DNA from: Pseudomonadota bacterium
Lineage (GTDB): Bacteria > Pseudomonadota > Alphaproteobacteria > Micavibrionales > UBA2020
Length of the DNA stretch: 64,000 bases
NCBI GenBank assembly: GCA_021845905.1
Contig: JAJZVA010000013.1
Location: 1-64,000 of the forward strand
Direction of reading: 5' to 3'
Position numbers and translations under genes: made by a program
Notes under the pieces: model-generated
What the model was told of the DNA's origin: nothing
Database searches by the model: none
Seen by the model: the letters and a program-made list of their open reading frames with translations, nothing else
In this document: positions 22,515 to 39,426 of the stretch, piece by piece
How the letters are laid out: each line of letters starts with the position of its first letter
Numbering within the stretch: position 1 is the first letter of the stretch

Positions 22515-22964
22515 ATGTGAATTAGCAATCTTTAAGAACCATTCAAAAAGCCTTGCTTGGCGTTGTTTTTATATGTATTCCCCGGTTTTTGCAAGGAAAA
22601 GCTTGGCTTTTATAGCATTTCATCCGCTTATAAACCGTTAAGTCCAGTCAGAAACAGCAGTTTAATCTTTGTTTTATATTATGTAAATAAAAAAGATTAC
22701 TTTATGCGTCATGTACCAACTTATTAACATATAAGTAAATATAGCCCATAAAAACATCATTACAAAAATATACAAGGAGTCTCGAAATATTTTCCAAGAA
22801 AAGCCGCCACCTTCGCCAAATTGCAAGAAGATCGGCGTGCGAAAGAGCAAGTTGCTTGCGCGCCCAAGGCTGGAAACAGCCCTGAAAGCGGACCGCAGGC
22901 GTACCCCAAACGCCTGTCTTCCTACCCGGATTTCAAAAACTTTTTCAACGATTAAAAATTCGTT

Positions 22965-23459
22965 TCAGTAATCTATCCGCGTGTTTTCAACCGCGACCTC
23001 GTCGCAGTTGTCATCCGGCGCGTAGCGATCGATGACTAGAAAATCCGAAACGCTGTCGAGCGCGAGGCTGTAATGGTGCCATGTGCCCGCATGATAATTG
23101 ACGCCCTGGTCCTGCGCGGCCAGAAACGCCCTGATATTGTCCGGATTAAAATCCCCCTTCGGCGCGACGACGACCATATAAGGCCGACCGCTCAGAGGAT
23201 AAAACGCCTGACTTGAAAGCGGATGCCGCTCCATGATTTTAATCTCGATCGGGCGCGGCACAGGCGTGGAGCGGAAAATGCTGACGATCGGCCTGCCTTC
23301 CCTCGCCGTCAGGTCCAGTTTCGCCAGATCGTGAAAACGCACGGTATTGCCGTAGTTGATGTCGCGTTTTTGCTGCGCCGCCGCAGAAGAGATCACATCT
23401 CCAAAGGGCGCGAAGGCGGCGGCGGTCAGCGGTTCGGGTTTTAAAACGCGTTGCTTCAT
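22965..23459 (-). CDS. allA: Ureidoglycolate lyase
   Basis: AAAFAPFGDVIS, HPLSSQAFYPLSGRPYMVVVAP, NYHAGTWHHYSLAL, FLVIDR, matching the AllA fold pattern. Confidence 0.9.
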   Translation of the reverse strand: MKQRVLKPEPLTAAAFAPFGDVISSAAAQQKRDINYGNTVRFHDLAKLDLTAREGRPIVSIFRSTPVPRPIEIKIMERHPLSSQAFYPLSGRPYMVVVAPKGDFNPDNIRAFLAAQDQGVNYHAGTWHHYSLALDSVSDFLVIDRYAPDDNCDEVAVENTRIDY

Positions 23460-23496
23460 GTTAGGCTATTTTACGCTTCAACAAGAAAGAAAATCA

Positions 23497-24555
23497 ATGC
23501 AAACCGCTCTCCCCGCGATCCTGATCTCTTACTCCGATTCCGCCTTCACCAACCCGCACGAAGTCGTCCTGCCGGACGAGCCGAAAGACTGCCGCGGCGA
23601 CTTCACCCACATGGGCGCGAAATACTGGGGCTTCGAATCGCAACGCCACAAGGCCACTTCGGTTCTGGCCGATGAACAGGCTTTTTCTTACGATCATGAC
23701 GCGCACGGCTGGCTTTTGATCGGCCTGAAAGAACGCGCGGAAATCGACCGCCTCACCATCAGCACGAAATGGTACACGGCCAATCAGGTGCGCGCCGTTT
23801 CCGTCTTTTTGAAGGACGGCATGACGGGAAAGAAAACGCAAGTACTGAACCGCGCGCCGCTCGCGCCGGACAGCGACCATGAATTTAAAATTCCCCCGAC
23901 CGTCGCCACGGAATGCTATGTCGAATGCTACTACGAAGGCGGCATCTCGCGCATCAACCTGTTCGGCGCGAAAACACCGGAGCAGCCGCCGACGTACAAA
24001 AGCCTCCTCGAAGGCGCGGAAATATCGCACATTTCCAACGCGCACTACGGCAATCCGGCGATGGCTGTCTCAGGCAATCGCGGAGAAATGCATATGCGCG
24101 GCTGGGAATCGGCGCGCACCGGTTGCGGCGAGCGGGCGTTGTTCCATTTAAAGAAACCCGCCCTCATCGAAGAAATCGTCGTGGATACTTACCTGCACCG
24201 CCTCAACGCGCCGCTCACCAGCCATGTTTTCGGCGTCAATGGTTTCGAAGAAGCGCATATGGCCGCTTTGCCGCGCTGGAAAATCGTCACACAGGCGGGC
24301 AAGGAGATCATCCCCGATGATTTTCAAACCTTCATGCTGGAGCAAAAGTATCTGCCGGAAAAAAAATTCAAGATAAAGCTGCATCTGCCGGAGAAAAGCC
24401 CGTGGCAACCCATCCTGCCGTTCGCGCCGCTCGCACCGGACACGTTTCATCGCTTCCATACGCTCGAAAAGCACGCGCCGGTCACGCATGTGCTGTACAT
24501 GCACTATCCGCACGGCGGCATACACGGACTGAAAGTTCTCGGCACGGAAGTTTGA
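23497..24555 (+). CDS. alc: Allantoicase
   Basis: Two internally similar halves (SDSAFTNPHEVVLPDEPKDCRGDFTHMGAKYWGFESQR.. and ISNAHYGNPAMAVSGNRGEMHMRGWESART..). Start set at 23497 after AAGAAAGAAA rather than the track's 23356. Confidence 0.87.
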   Translation: MQTALPAILISYSDSAFTNPHEVVLPDEPKDCRGDFTHMGAKYWGFESQRHKATSVLADEQAFSYDHDAHGWLLIGLKERAEIDRLTISTKWYTANQVRAVSVFLKDGMTGKKTQVLNRAPLAPDSDHEFKIPPTVATECYVECYYEGGISRINLFGAKTPEQPPTYKSLLEGAEISHISNAHYGNPAMAVSGNRGEMHMRGWESARTGCGERALFHLKKPALIEEIVVDTYLHRLNAPLTSHVFGVNGFEEAHMAALPRWKIVTQAGKEIIPDDFQTFMLEQKYLPEKKFKIKLHLPEKSPWQPILPFAPLAPDTFHRFHTLEKHAPVTHVLYMHYPHGGIHGLKVLGTEV

Positions 24556-24558
24556 AGT

Positions 24559-24933
24559 TTATTTTTTAGCAGGCGTTTTTTGCGGCGTGGAAGCAACCGG
24601 CGCGACGACCGGCTTCGAAGCGACAGGAGGCGCGACTTCTTGCAGCACTTTTCCCGCGTTGCCTGTCGCTACCGGAGCTCCATGCTCGCAGGCATCGAGA
24701 GCCATTGCCGTCGACGCTGCCTGCACGCAGGATTTTTCAATGCTCAGGCGGAAGATGGTATCCTTGACGTGCTGAACAAGCGCGGCCTTGCGCACGGCGA
24801 AATTCTCGTTCGACGTCTCCGGAATACCCTTGGCCAGCGGCGGCTGTTTTTCAAGATGAACCGCCGCAAAAGAAGAAGACGCCACGGTGAAGCACAACAT
24901 GCCCGTCACAACGATAAGAATCCGTTTCATCAT
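24559..24933 (-). CDS. Small secreted hypothetical protein
   Basis: Signal peptide MKRILIVVTGMLCFTVASSSFA, Pro/Val/Ala-rich C-terminus. Confidence 0.6.
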   Translation of the reverse strand: MMKRILIVVTGMLCFTVASSSFAAVHLEKQPPLAKGIPETSNENFAVRKAALVQHVKDTIFRLSIEKSCVQAASTAMALDACEHGAPVATGNAGKVLQEVAPPVASKPVVAPVASTPQKTPAKK

Positions 24934-25033
24934 CAATATGCTCCTGCCTCTATTCAAATGCGCATACATTATAGCCTTCAATCGGCTAAAAATTTAATAG
25001 AAAAGCACATTGACATATTTTTAAACCGATAAA

Positions 25034-25071
25034 CCGCGGGACACGACCCTTAAAAGATCGCGCCCCGCGGG
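25034..25071 (-). terminator. Putative rpoC-distal terminator
   Basis: Minus strand CCGCGGGGCGCGATC-ttttaag-GGTCGTGTCCCGCGG followed by TTTATCGGTTTAAAAA. Confidence 0.65.
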
Positions 25072-25096
25072 ATATTTCAGATTTTGCCGGAGAGAC

Positions 25097-29326
<4,230 letters not shown>

Positions 29327-29346
29327 TGTATGTTTTCTCCCGCTTC

Positions 29347-33573
<4,227 letters not shown>

Positions 33574-33740
33574 TTGCTCGTCCTTAATGTCGTCGTTCCA
33601 CACACACCGAAGGGGTTACCTTCGCAACGAAAGCCCGATACCAATGCACCCGAATATCGCGGCTTTTAAATCTCTGAAGTTCGTCTCGTTCCGGTAGTTC
33701 CAAAGTTCTATAGTCTTTGCAGTCCAAAACAACAGAAAGG

Positions 33741-33766
33741 GGCGATGGGAATTTCTCCCCATCGCC
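33741..33766 (-). terminator. rplL-rpoB intergenic hairpin (candidate attenuator)
   Basis: GGCGATGGG-(8 nt)-CCCATCGCC perfect 9-bp stem between rplL and rpoB; on the minus strand followed by CCTTTCTGTTGTTTT. Confidence 0.6.
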
Positions 33767-33789
33767 GGCCTTTTTGTTGCAAGCAGAAG

Positions 33790-34164
33790 TTACTTGAGCT
33801 CGACTTTGGCGCCGGCAGCTTCAAGCTTCTTCTTCATTTCTTCGGCTTCAGCCTTCGGCACGGCGGCCTTCAGCGGCTTCGGCGCGCCTTCGACCAGGTC
33901 CTTGGCTTCCTTCAGGCCGAGACCGGTGATGGTGCGGACTTCCTTAATGACTTCGATCTTCTTGTCGCCGGCGGCGGCAAGGATGACGTCAAATTCGGTC
34001 TTGGCTTCGGCAGCCGGAGCGGTAGCGCCGCCGGCAGCGGCAACAGCCACCGGAGCGGCGGCGGAAACGCCCCACTTTTCTTCCAGAAGCTTCGAGAGTT
34101 CAGCCGCTTCAAGGACGGTCAGGGCCGACAGGTCGTCGACGATTTTTGCGAGGTTAGCAGACAT
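33790..34164 (-). CDS. rplL: 50S ribosomal protein L7/L12
   Basis: [43 protein letters not shown]. Confidence 0.97.
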   Translation of the reverse strand: MSANLAKIVDDLSALTVLEAAELSKLLEEKWGVSAAAPVAVAAAGGATAPAAEAKTEFDVILAAAGDKKIEVIKEVRTITGLGLKEAKDLVEGAPKPLKAAVPKAEAEEMKKKLEAAGAKVELK

Positions 34165-34194
34165 TGTTAGTTCTCCTTAAGGTTAACGGTTTGG

Positions 34195-34701
34195 TTATTT
34201 TTGCGAGTATGCCGAGATGACACGGGCCACTTGCGAGGCCGGCGCGGCGGCGAGTACGGCAAGGCGCTGTGCGGGCGTTTGTATCATGCCCACCAGTTTT
34301 GCGCGCAGTTCGTCGAGCGACGGAAGTTTCGACAAGGATTCAACGCCGGAAACGTCGAGCATTTTGTCCCCGAGGGCGCCGCCGATGATGACGAGCTTTT
34401 CATTGTCCTTCGAGAAGTTGTACGCGACTTTGGACGCGGCGACCGGGTCTTTCGAAGTAGCGAGGCCGACGGGTCCTTTCAGCATTGGGCCGATGCCTTC
34501 ATAGCGCGTGCCCTTGAGCGCCCGCAAAGCGAGGCGGTTCTTGGACACTTTGTAGCTGACGCCTTCAGCACGCATCTTTACGCGGAGTTCGGTGACTTGC
34601 GCCGCCGTCAGCCCGTCATTGCGGGTAACGACGATGGTCTCGACCTCCTCGAAAGTTGTGTGCAGCTCATCGACAGCCGCTGCTTTTTGTGCACGATCCA
34701 C
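34195..34701 (-). CDS. rplJ: 50S ribosomal protein L10
   Basis: MDRAQKAAAVDELHTTFEEVETIVVTRNDGLTAAQVTELRVKMR; located between rplA and rplL. Confidence 0.96.
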   Translation of the reverse strand: MDRAQKAAAVDELHTTFEEVETIVVTRNDGLTAAQVTELRVKMRAEGVSYKVSKNRLALRALKGTRYEGIGPMLKGPVGLATSKDPVAASKVAYNFSKDNEKLVIIGGALGDKMLDVSGVESLSKLPSLDELRAKLVGMIQTPAQRLAVLAAAPASQVARVISAYSQK

Positions 34702-34880
34702 GGATATCTCCGTTCTTTTCTAGTTATGGCGGGCTTTCCTTTTGAGGGGATCGCCCAACCGGGTTGCACTTTGGATAACCGGTATCCTGATTATCCGTTT
34801 CGTCCCATCCCGAAGTTCAAGCCATAAAGCGATACTTTTGCACGTGCGACATGCTCAGTCTGCTATAAACTCTACAACCT

Positions 34881-34943
34881 CGTCTGTACCGGCCTTTCGT
34901 TTACGCCCCCTTAGTTCGGAGGAACCAGTAGTCTCGGACAGGG
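34881..34943 (-). promoter_or_regulatory. Ribosomal protein L10 leader RNA
   Basis: Minus-strand RNA contains CUGU-CCGAGACU-ACUGG...CCGGU-ACAG-ACGAGG. CUGU/ACAG and ACUGG/CCGGU pair across a one-sided internal loop, the kink-turn layout of L10 leaders, upstream of rplJ. Confidence 0.75.
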
Positions 34944-34975
34944 TTTTCCGAAGGTTCCCCTTCGAAAAATTCTAT

Positions 34976-35716
34976 TTAGGCCGCCTTGCCCAAACTGGAC
35001 AGCTCCAGCTTGACGCCCGGGCCCATGGTCGAGGACAAGGACGCCTTTTTGAAGTAGTTGCCCTTGGTTCCCGACGGCTTCGCCTTCAATATCGCTTCGT
35101 AAAGAGCGCGGATATTTTCAACGAGTTTCTTTTCATCGAAGCTGGCCTTGCCCACGCCGACGTGGACGATGCCCGCCTTTTCAGCGCGGAATTCGACCGA
35201 CCCGCCCTTCGCGCCCTTGACCGCGCCGGTGACGTCCATCGTCACGGTGCCGAGTTTCGGGTTGGGCATCAGCCCCTTCGGGCCGAGGATCTGACCGAGA
35301 CGGCCGACAAGCGGCATCATGTCCGGCGTGGCGATGCAACGGTCGAAATTGATTTCGCCCTTCTGCACTTGCGCGGCGAGATCTTCATCGCCGACAACGT
35401 CCGCGCCGGCTTTTTTCGCTTCCTCGGCTTTCGGGCCCTTGGCGAACACGGCGACGCGCACGGTCTTGCCCGTGCCGTTCGGCAGGGAGCACATGCCGCG
35501 GACGTTCTGGTCCGTCTGCTTGGTGTCGATGCCGAGCGCGATGGCGATTTCGATGGTTTCATCGAACTTCGCGGTGGCGTTCTGCTTGATGAATTTCACA
35601 GCGTCTTCCAGACCCCAGACCTTGGCGCGGTCCTGCTCCGTGCGTGTGGCGCGCAGGCGTTTCGCGAAGCGTGATTTTTCAGCTGTTTTCTTGGCGGATT
35701 TTTTCTTCTCGGTCAT
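34976..35716 (-). CDS. rplA: 50S ribosomal protein L1
   Basis: [41 protein letters not shown]. Confidence 0.97.
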   Translation of the reverse strand: MTEKKKSAKKTAEKSRFAKRLRATRTEQDRAKVWGLEDAVKFIKQNATAKFDETIEIAIALGIDTKQTDQNVRGMCSLPNGTGKTVRVAVFAKGPKAEEAKKAGADVVGDEDLAAQVQKGEINFDRCIATPDMMPLVGRLGQILGPKGLMPNPKLGTVTMDVTGAVKGAKGGSVEFRAEKAGIVHVGVGKASFDEKKLVENIRALYEAILKAKPSGTKGNYFKKASLSSTMGPGVKLELSSLGKAA

Positions 35717-35719
35717 GGC

Positions 35720-36151
35720 TTAGCCCTCCACCGCAATGCCCATCGAGCGTGCAGTGCCGGCGATGCTCTTCATCGCGGCTTCGACGCTGGCGGCGTTCAT
35801 GTCTTGCAATTTCGCTTCGGCGATCTCGCGCAGTTGCTTTTGCGTGATCTTGCCGATGGTATCCGTCTTGCCGGACGTGCCCGAACCTTTTTCGAGCTTG
35901 GCCGCCTTGACGAGATAGTAGCTGGCGGGCGGGGTTTTCATCACGAACGTGAACGAGCGGTCCTGATAAACCGTGATCACGCAGGGAATGGGCATGCCCG
36001 CTTCCATCTTTTGCGTCTGGGCGTTGAAGCCCTTGCAGAATTCCATGATATTGACGCCGGCCTGGCCGAGCGCCGGGCCGATCGGCGGCGAAGGGTTCGC
36101 CTTGCCGGCCGGAACGACCAGCTTGATATAACCTTGTACTTTCTTTGCCAT
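35720..36151 (-). CDS. rplK: 50S ribosomal protein L11
   Basis: [46 protein letters not shown]. Start set to 36151, not the track's 36217. Confidence 0.97.
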   Translation of the reverse strand: MAKKVQGYIKLVVPAGKANPSPPIGPALGQAGVNIMEFCKGFNAQTQKMEAGMPIPCVITVYQDRSFTFVMKTPPASYYLVKAAKLEKGSGTSGKTDTIGKITQKQLREIAEAKLQDMNAASVEAAMKSIAGTARSMGIAVEG

Positions 36152-36357
36152 TTCTGACTCCTGATAAATAGAGTTTTGTGGTGCGACTTTGCGATGGTCT
36201 TGGGCATCGTCTCCCACAGCTAACGCCCGGGCCTTAAGCCTGAGCGCGCGTCAATATATCGTCATTTCAAAGGAATGCAAGAGAATAATGTAATTTTATT
36301 GAAAAGAAATTTATAGCAGGCCGTCACCCAGGTTATAAATTTACATAACAATCAAAA

Positions 36358-36819
36358 TCAGGCGGATTTGCCGGATGGTTCAGACACTGACATCGCCTTG
36401 GCCATTTCCAGGATCTGCTTTTTCAGCTGCGGGCTTTTGATTTGCGAATATGCGCGCACCAGCTCCATCACATCGCGCTTGAGCAGAGGATCGGGCTCCA
36501 ATTCCTCTTGTTTTGTATCGGAAAAGCCTTTTATGGCAAGATTACGCGTTCCCGGCTTGTTTCCAATGCCGAAACTGCCCTCGAAGAAATAATCGACTTG
36601 AACTTTAAGCACCTTGCAGATATCAACAAGGCGGCTGACGCTGATCCGGTTGGTGCCGCGCTCGTACTTTTGCACCTGCTGGAACGTCAGGCCGATCGCC
36701 GTAGCCAGCTCTTCCTGACTGAGACCGAGCATGAGTCGCCGCGATTTAACCTTTGATCCGACGTATATATCTACCGGATTCGGGCCTTCTTCATCGTTTT
36801 TCGCGCGCGCCATCAACAT
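36358..36819 (-). CDS. XRE-family helix-turn-helix transcriptional regulator
   Basis: VKSRRLMLGLSQEELATAIGLTFQQVQKYERGTNRISVSRLVDICKVL. Confidence 0.88.
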   Translation of the reverse strand: MLMARAKNDEEGPNPVDIYVGSKVKSRRLMLGLSQEELATAIGLTFQQVQKYERGTNRISVSRLVDICKVLKVQVDYFFEGSFGIGNKPGTRNLAIKGFSDTKQEELEPDPLLKRDVMELVRAYSQIKSPQLKKQILEMAKAMSVSEPSGKSA

Positions 36820-36862
36820 TCCTCCAATTTACCACTCGCAATCTATATATACAATTCTACAT

Positions 36863-36893
36863 TGTCAACATACATCAGTATGCAATCTGATGT
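36863..36893 (-). promoter_or_regulatory. XRE-gene promoter -35 (TTGACA) with adjacent overlapping inverted repeats
   Basis: TGTCAA on + (TTGACA on -) at 36863-36868; CATAC-N4-GTATG at 36869-36882; ACATCAG-N8-CTGATGT at 36872-36893. Confidence 0.55.
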
Positions 36894-36976
36894 TACGGTC
36901 GCTCATACCCCGAAACACAAAGCCCTTTATTTTTAAAACTGCGCCGCTAGACTAGCCGCCAAACACGCAATGGAGC

Positions 36977-37456
36977 ATGACTATGGACAAGTTACTGAAA
37001 GTTTCCGTCACGCAACTTCCGCACGCCAAAGGGCTGGATCTGCCGCACTACGGCACGGAACATTCCGCAGGCATGGATCTGGCGGCGGCGGTCGATGCGC
37101 CGGTCGTCCTGAAACCGGGTGAGCGCACGCTGGTGCCGACAGGCCTCGCCATTGCCCTGCCCGCAGGGTTCGAGGCGCAAATCCGTCCGCGCTCCGGCCT
37201 TGCGGCGAAACACGGCGTGACGGTGCTCAACACGCCCGGCACGATCGACGCGGATTATCGCGGAGAGATCAAGATCATTCTCGTCAATCTCGGCGCTGAA
37301 GATTTCACGATAGAGCGCGGCATGCGCATTGCGCAGATGGTTGTCGCCGCATACAGCCGCGTGGAGTGGAATGCCGTCGCGACGCTGGATGAAACGGAAC
37401 GCGGCGCCGGCGGGTTTGGTTCGACCGGCCTGAAAAAAGTCTCCGGCAATGGCTGA
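36977..37456 (+). CDS. dut: dUTP diphosphatase
   Basis: [39 protein letters not shown], and C-terminal [10 protein letters not shown]. Confidence 0.96.
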   Translation: MTMDKLLKVSVTQLPHAKGLDLPHYGTEHSAGMDLAAAVDAPVVLKPGERTLVPTGLAIALPAGFEAQIRPRSGLAAKHGVTVLNTPGTIDADYRGEIKIILVNLGAEDFTIERGMRIAQMVVAAYSRVEWNAVATLDETERGAGGFGSTGLKKVSGNG

Positions 37457-38027
37457 AAAAAAACGTTGCCACTGGGTCGGAAAAGGCAAAGACTTTTACG
37501 ACGCCTATCACGATGAAGAATGGGGCGTGCCCATCCATGACGACCGCACGCACTTCGAATTCCTGATCCTTGAAGGCGCGCAGGCGGGATTGAGCTGGGA
37601 GACGATTTTGAAGCGCCGCGCGGCCTACCGCAAAGCCTTTAAAAACTTCGATCCCGTGAAGGTTTCGCGCATGACGGACGCGGAACTGGAGAAACTGATG
37701 AAAGACGAGAGCATCATCCGCAACCGGCTGAAGATATTCGCCGCGCGGAAAAACGCCCGCGCATTTCTTGCGATACAAAAAGAATTCGGTTCGTTCGACA
37801 AATACGTCTGGGCCTTCGTTGGCGACAAGCCGATTGTGAACAAGCGCAAGGGCGGCGACATTCCCGCCACGACAAAAGAAAGCGACGCGCTCTCGAAAGA
37901 CCTTAAAAAACGCGGCATGACGTTCGTCGGTTCGACCATCGTCTACGCGCACATGCAGGCGACGGGACTGGTCAACGACCATCTTGTCGACTGCTTTCGC
38001 CATGCGCCCTGCAAGAGGATGAAATGA
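37449..38027 (+). CDS. tag: DNA-3-methyladenine glycosylase I
   Basis: [54 protein letters not shown]. Confidence 0.95.
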   Translation: MAEKKRCHWVGKGKDFYDAYHDEEWGVPIHDDRTHFEFLILEGAQAGLSWETILKRRAAYRKAFKNFDPVKVSRMTDAELEKLMKDESIIRNRLKIFAARKNARAFLAIQKEFGSFDKYVWAFVGDKPIVNKRKGGDIPATTKESDALSKDLKKRGMTFVGSTIVYAHMQATGLVNDHLVDCFRHAPCKRMK

Positions 38028-38959
38028 AAATATACGACCATATCTGGCAGACGATCGGCAACACGCCTTTGGTGCGCGTTCCAAAGCTCTCGGAAGAACA
38101 CGCTGTCAAAGCCGATATCCTGCTGAAGCTGGAATTTTTCAATCCGCTTTCCAGCGTCAAGGACCGGCTCGCGCAGGCATTGATCGAAGCCGGGGAGCGC
38201 GACGGAAAAATCAAACAGGATACCGTCATCATCGAGCCGACATCGGGCAACACCGGCATCGGCCTTGCCTTCATATGCGCGGCGAAAGGCTACCGGCTTA
38301 TTCTCGTCATGCCCGAGAGCATGTCTTACGAGCGGCGCAAGATGCTGCGGTTGTTCGGCGCGGAACTCGTCCTGACGCCCGCAGATCAGGGTATGAAAGG
38401 CGCGCTCGGCAAGGCGGCGGAGCTTTTGCATGAACACCCCAAAAGCTTCATGCCGCAACAGTTCGACAATCCGGCCAATCCCGCCATCCACCGCGCCACG
38501 ACGGCGGAGGAAATCTGGCGCGATACGGACGGCAAGGTCGACGCGCTGGTCGCGGGCGTCGGCACCGGCGGCACACTGACAGGCGTTGCGCAAGCCCTCA
38601 AACCGCGCAAACAAGATTTCAAAGCCATCGCCGTCGAACCGGCGGAAAGCCCGGTTCTGTCCGGCGGTCAGCCCGGCGCGCACAAAATTCAAGGCATAGG
38701 CGCGGGATTTATTCCGGAGATCGTCGATACGGCGCTGATCGACGAAATTTTAAAAGTCAGCAGCGAAGACGCCATCGCCATGTGCCGCCATACCGCCAGA
38801 ACCGAGGGCATTCCGGTGGGCATATCCTCCGGCGCGGCGATCCATGCGGCGCTGGAGATCGGCAAAAGGCCGGACATGGCCGGAAAGACCATCGTCGCCA
38901 TCATCCCCAGCATGGCCGAGCGCTACCTCTCCCTGCCAGCCTTCAAGGATCTGGAATAA
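38024..38959 (+). CDS. cysK: Cysteine synthase A (O-acetylserine sulfhydrylase)
   Basis: [43 protein letters not shown]. Confidence 0.94.
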   Translation: MKIYDHIWQTIGNTPLVRVPKLSEEHAVKADILLKLEFFNPLSSVKDRLAQALIEAGERDGKIKQDTVIIEPTSGNTGIGLAFICAAKGYRLILVMPESMSYERRKMLRLFGAELVLTPADQGMKGALGKAAELLHEHPKSFMPQQFDNPANPAIHRATTAEEIWRDTDGKVDALVAGVGTGGTLTGVAQALKPRKQDFKAIAVEPAESPVLSGGQPGAHKIQGIGAGFIPEIVDTALIDEILKVSSEDAIAMCRHTARTEGIPVGISSGAAIHAALEIGKRPDMAGKTIVAIIPSMAERYLSLPAFKDLE

Positions 38960-38973
38960 TTGAACAATCCCCC

Positions 38974-38988
38974 TTAAGGGTTTATTAA
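38974..38988 (+). promoter_or_regulatory. Candidate CtrA site TTAA-N7-TTAA
   Basis: TTAA GGGTTTA TTAA upstream of the small ORF at 39052. Confidence 0.4.
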
Positions 38989-39051
38989 TGCGCCGCTGAT
39001 ATCATGAAATTAGTGGAAGTTTATCTTTAATGATTCGTGGAGGGATCAAAA

Positions 39052-39267
39052 ATGGTGAACGGACCGAACGTCGCCTATCAGCCCGCGGTGGCTTATCAGG
39101 GCGGCACCGTGAACACACCGCATCAGGAACCGAAAACAGACCAGACGCAGCCCAAACAGGCGCCTGCGGCGAGTACGCAACACGGCGACGGCAAACATAC
39201 ATCGAAAAACAGCGGCAACGGCGGCGGTCAGCAAGGCCGTGGACAGTTGCTCAACGTATCGGCTTAA
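39052..39267 (+). CDS. Small Q/G/N/P-rich hypothetical protein (about 71 aa)
   Basis: MVNGPNVAYQPAVAYQGGTVNTPHQEPKTDQTQPKQAPAAS..; GGAGG upstream at about 39039 and a downstream terminator. Confidence 0.55.
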   Translation: MVNGPNVAYQPAVAYQGGTVNTPHQEPKTDQTQPKQAPAASTQHGDGKHTSKNSGNGGGQQGRGQLLNVSA

Positions 39268-39318
39268 CGGGTTTTACTTTCCGCTGTGGCGAAACACACA
39301 TGACGTGGCATGCGTAGT

Positions 39319-39344
39319 CATCTCCCCTTCGGGGAGATTTTTTA
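39319..39344 (+). terminator. Rho-independent terminator
   Basis: ATCTCCCC-TTC-GGGGAGAT followed by TTTTT. Confidence 0.85.
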
Positions 39345-39426
39345 TGCTCCCGCCTCTTCACCGTGATCGCGCCTCTTAAGGTTGCCGGAGGTCGTGATCT
39401 GCACATAGTCGGCTAATCATCTCTTT

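Noticed and set aside
19925-22525. 866-aa + strand ORF
   Set aside because: Antisense across frr/pyrH/tsf/rpsB. Its Arg/His/Asp/Phe-rich composition is the shadow of high-GC codon usage, and the opposite strand has unmistakable conserved proteins.
39319-39344. Repeat or IS-end interpretation of the TCTCCCCTTCGGGGAGA hairpin
   Set aside because: Short GC stem, TTC loop and T-run fit a Rho-independent terminator.
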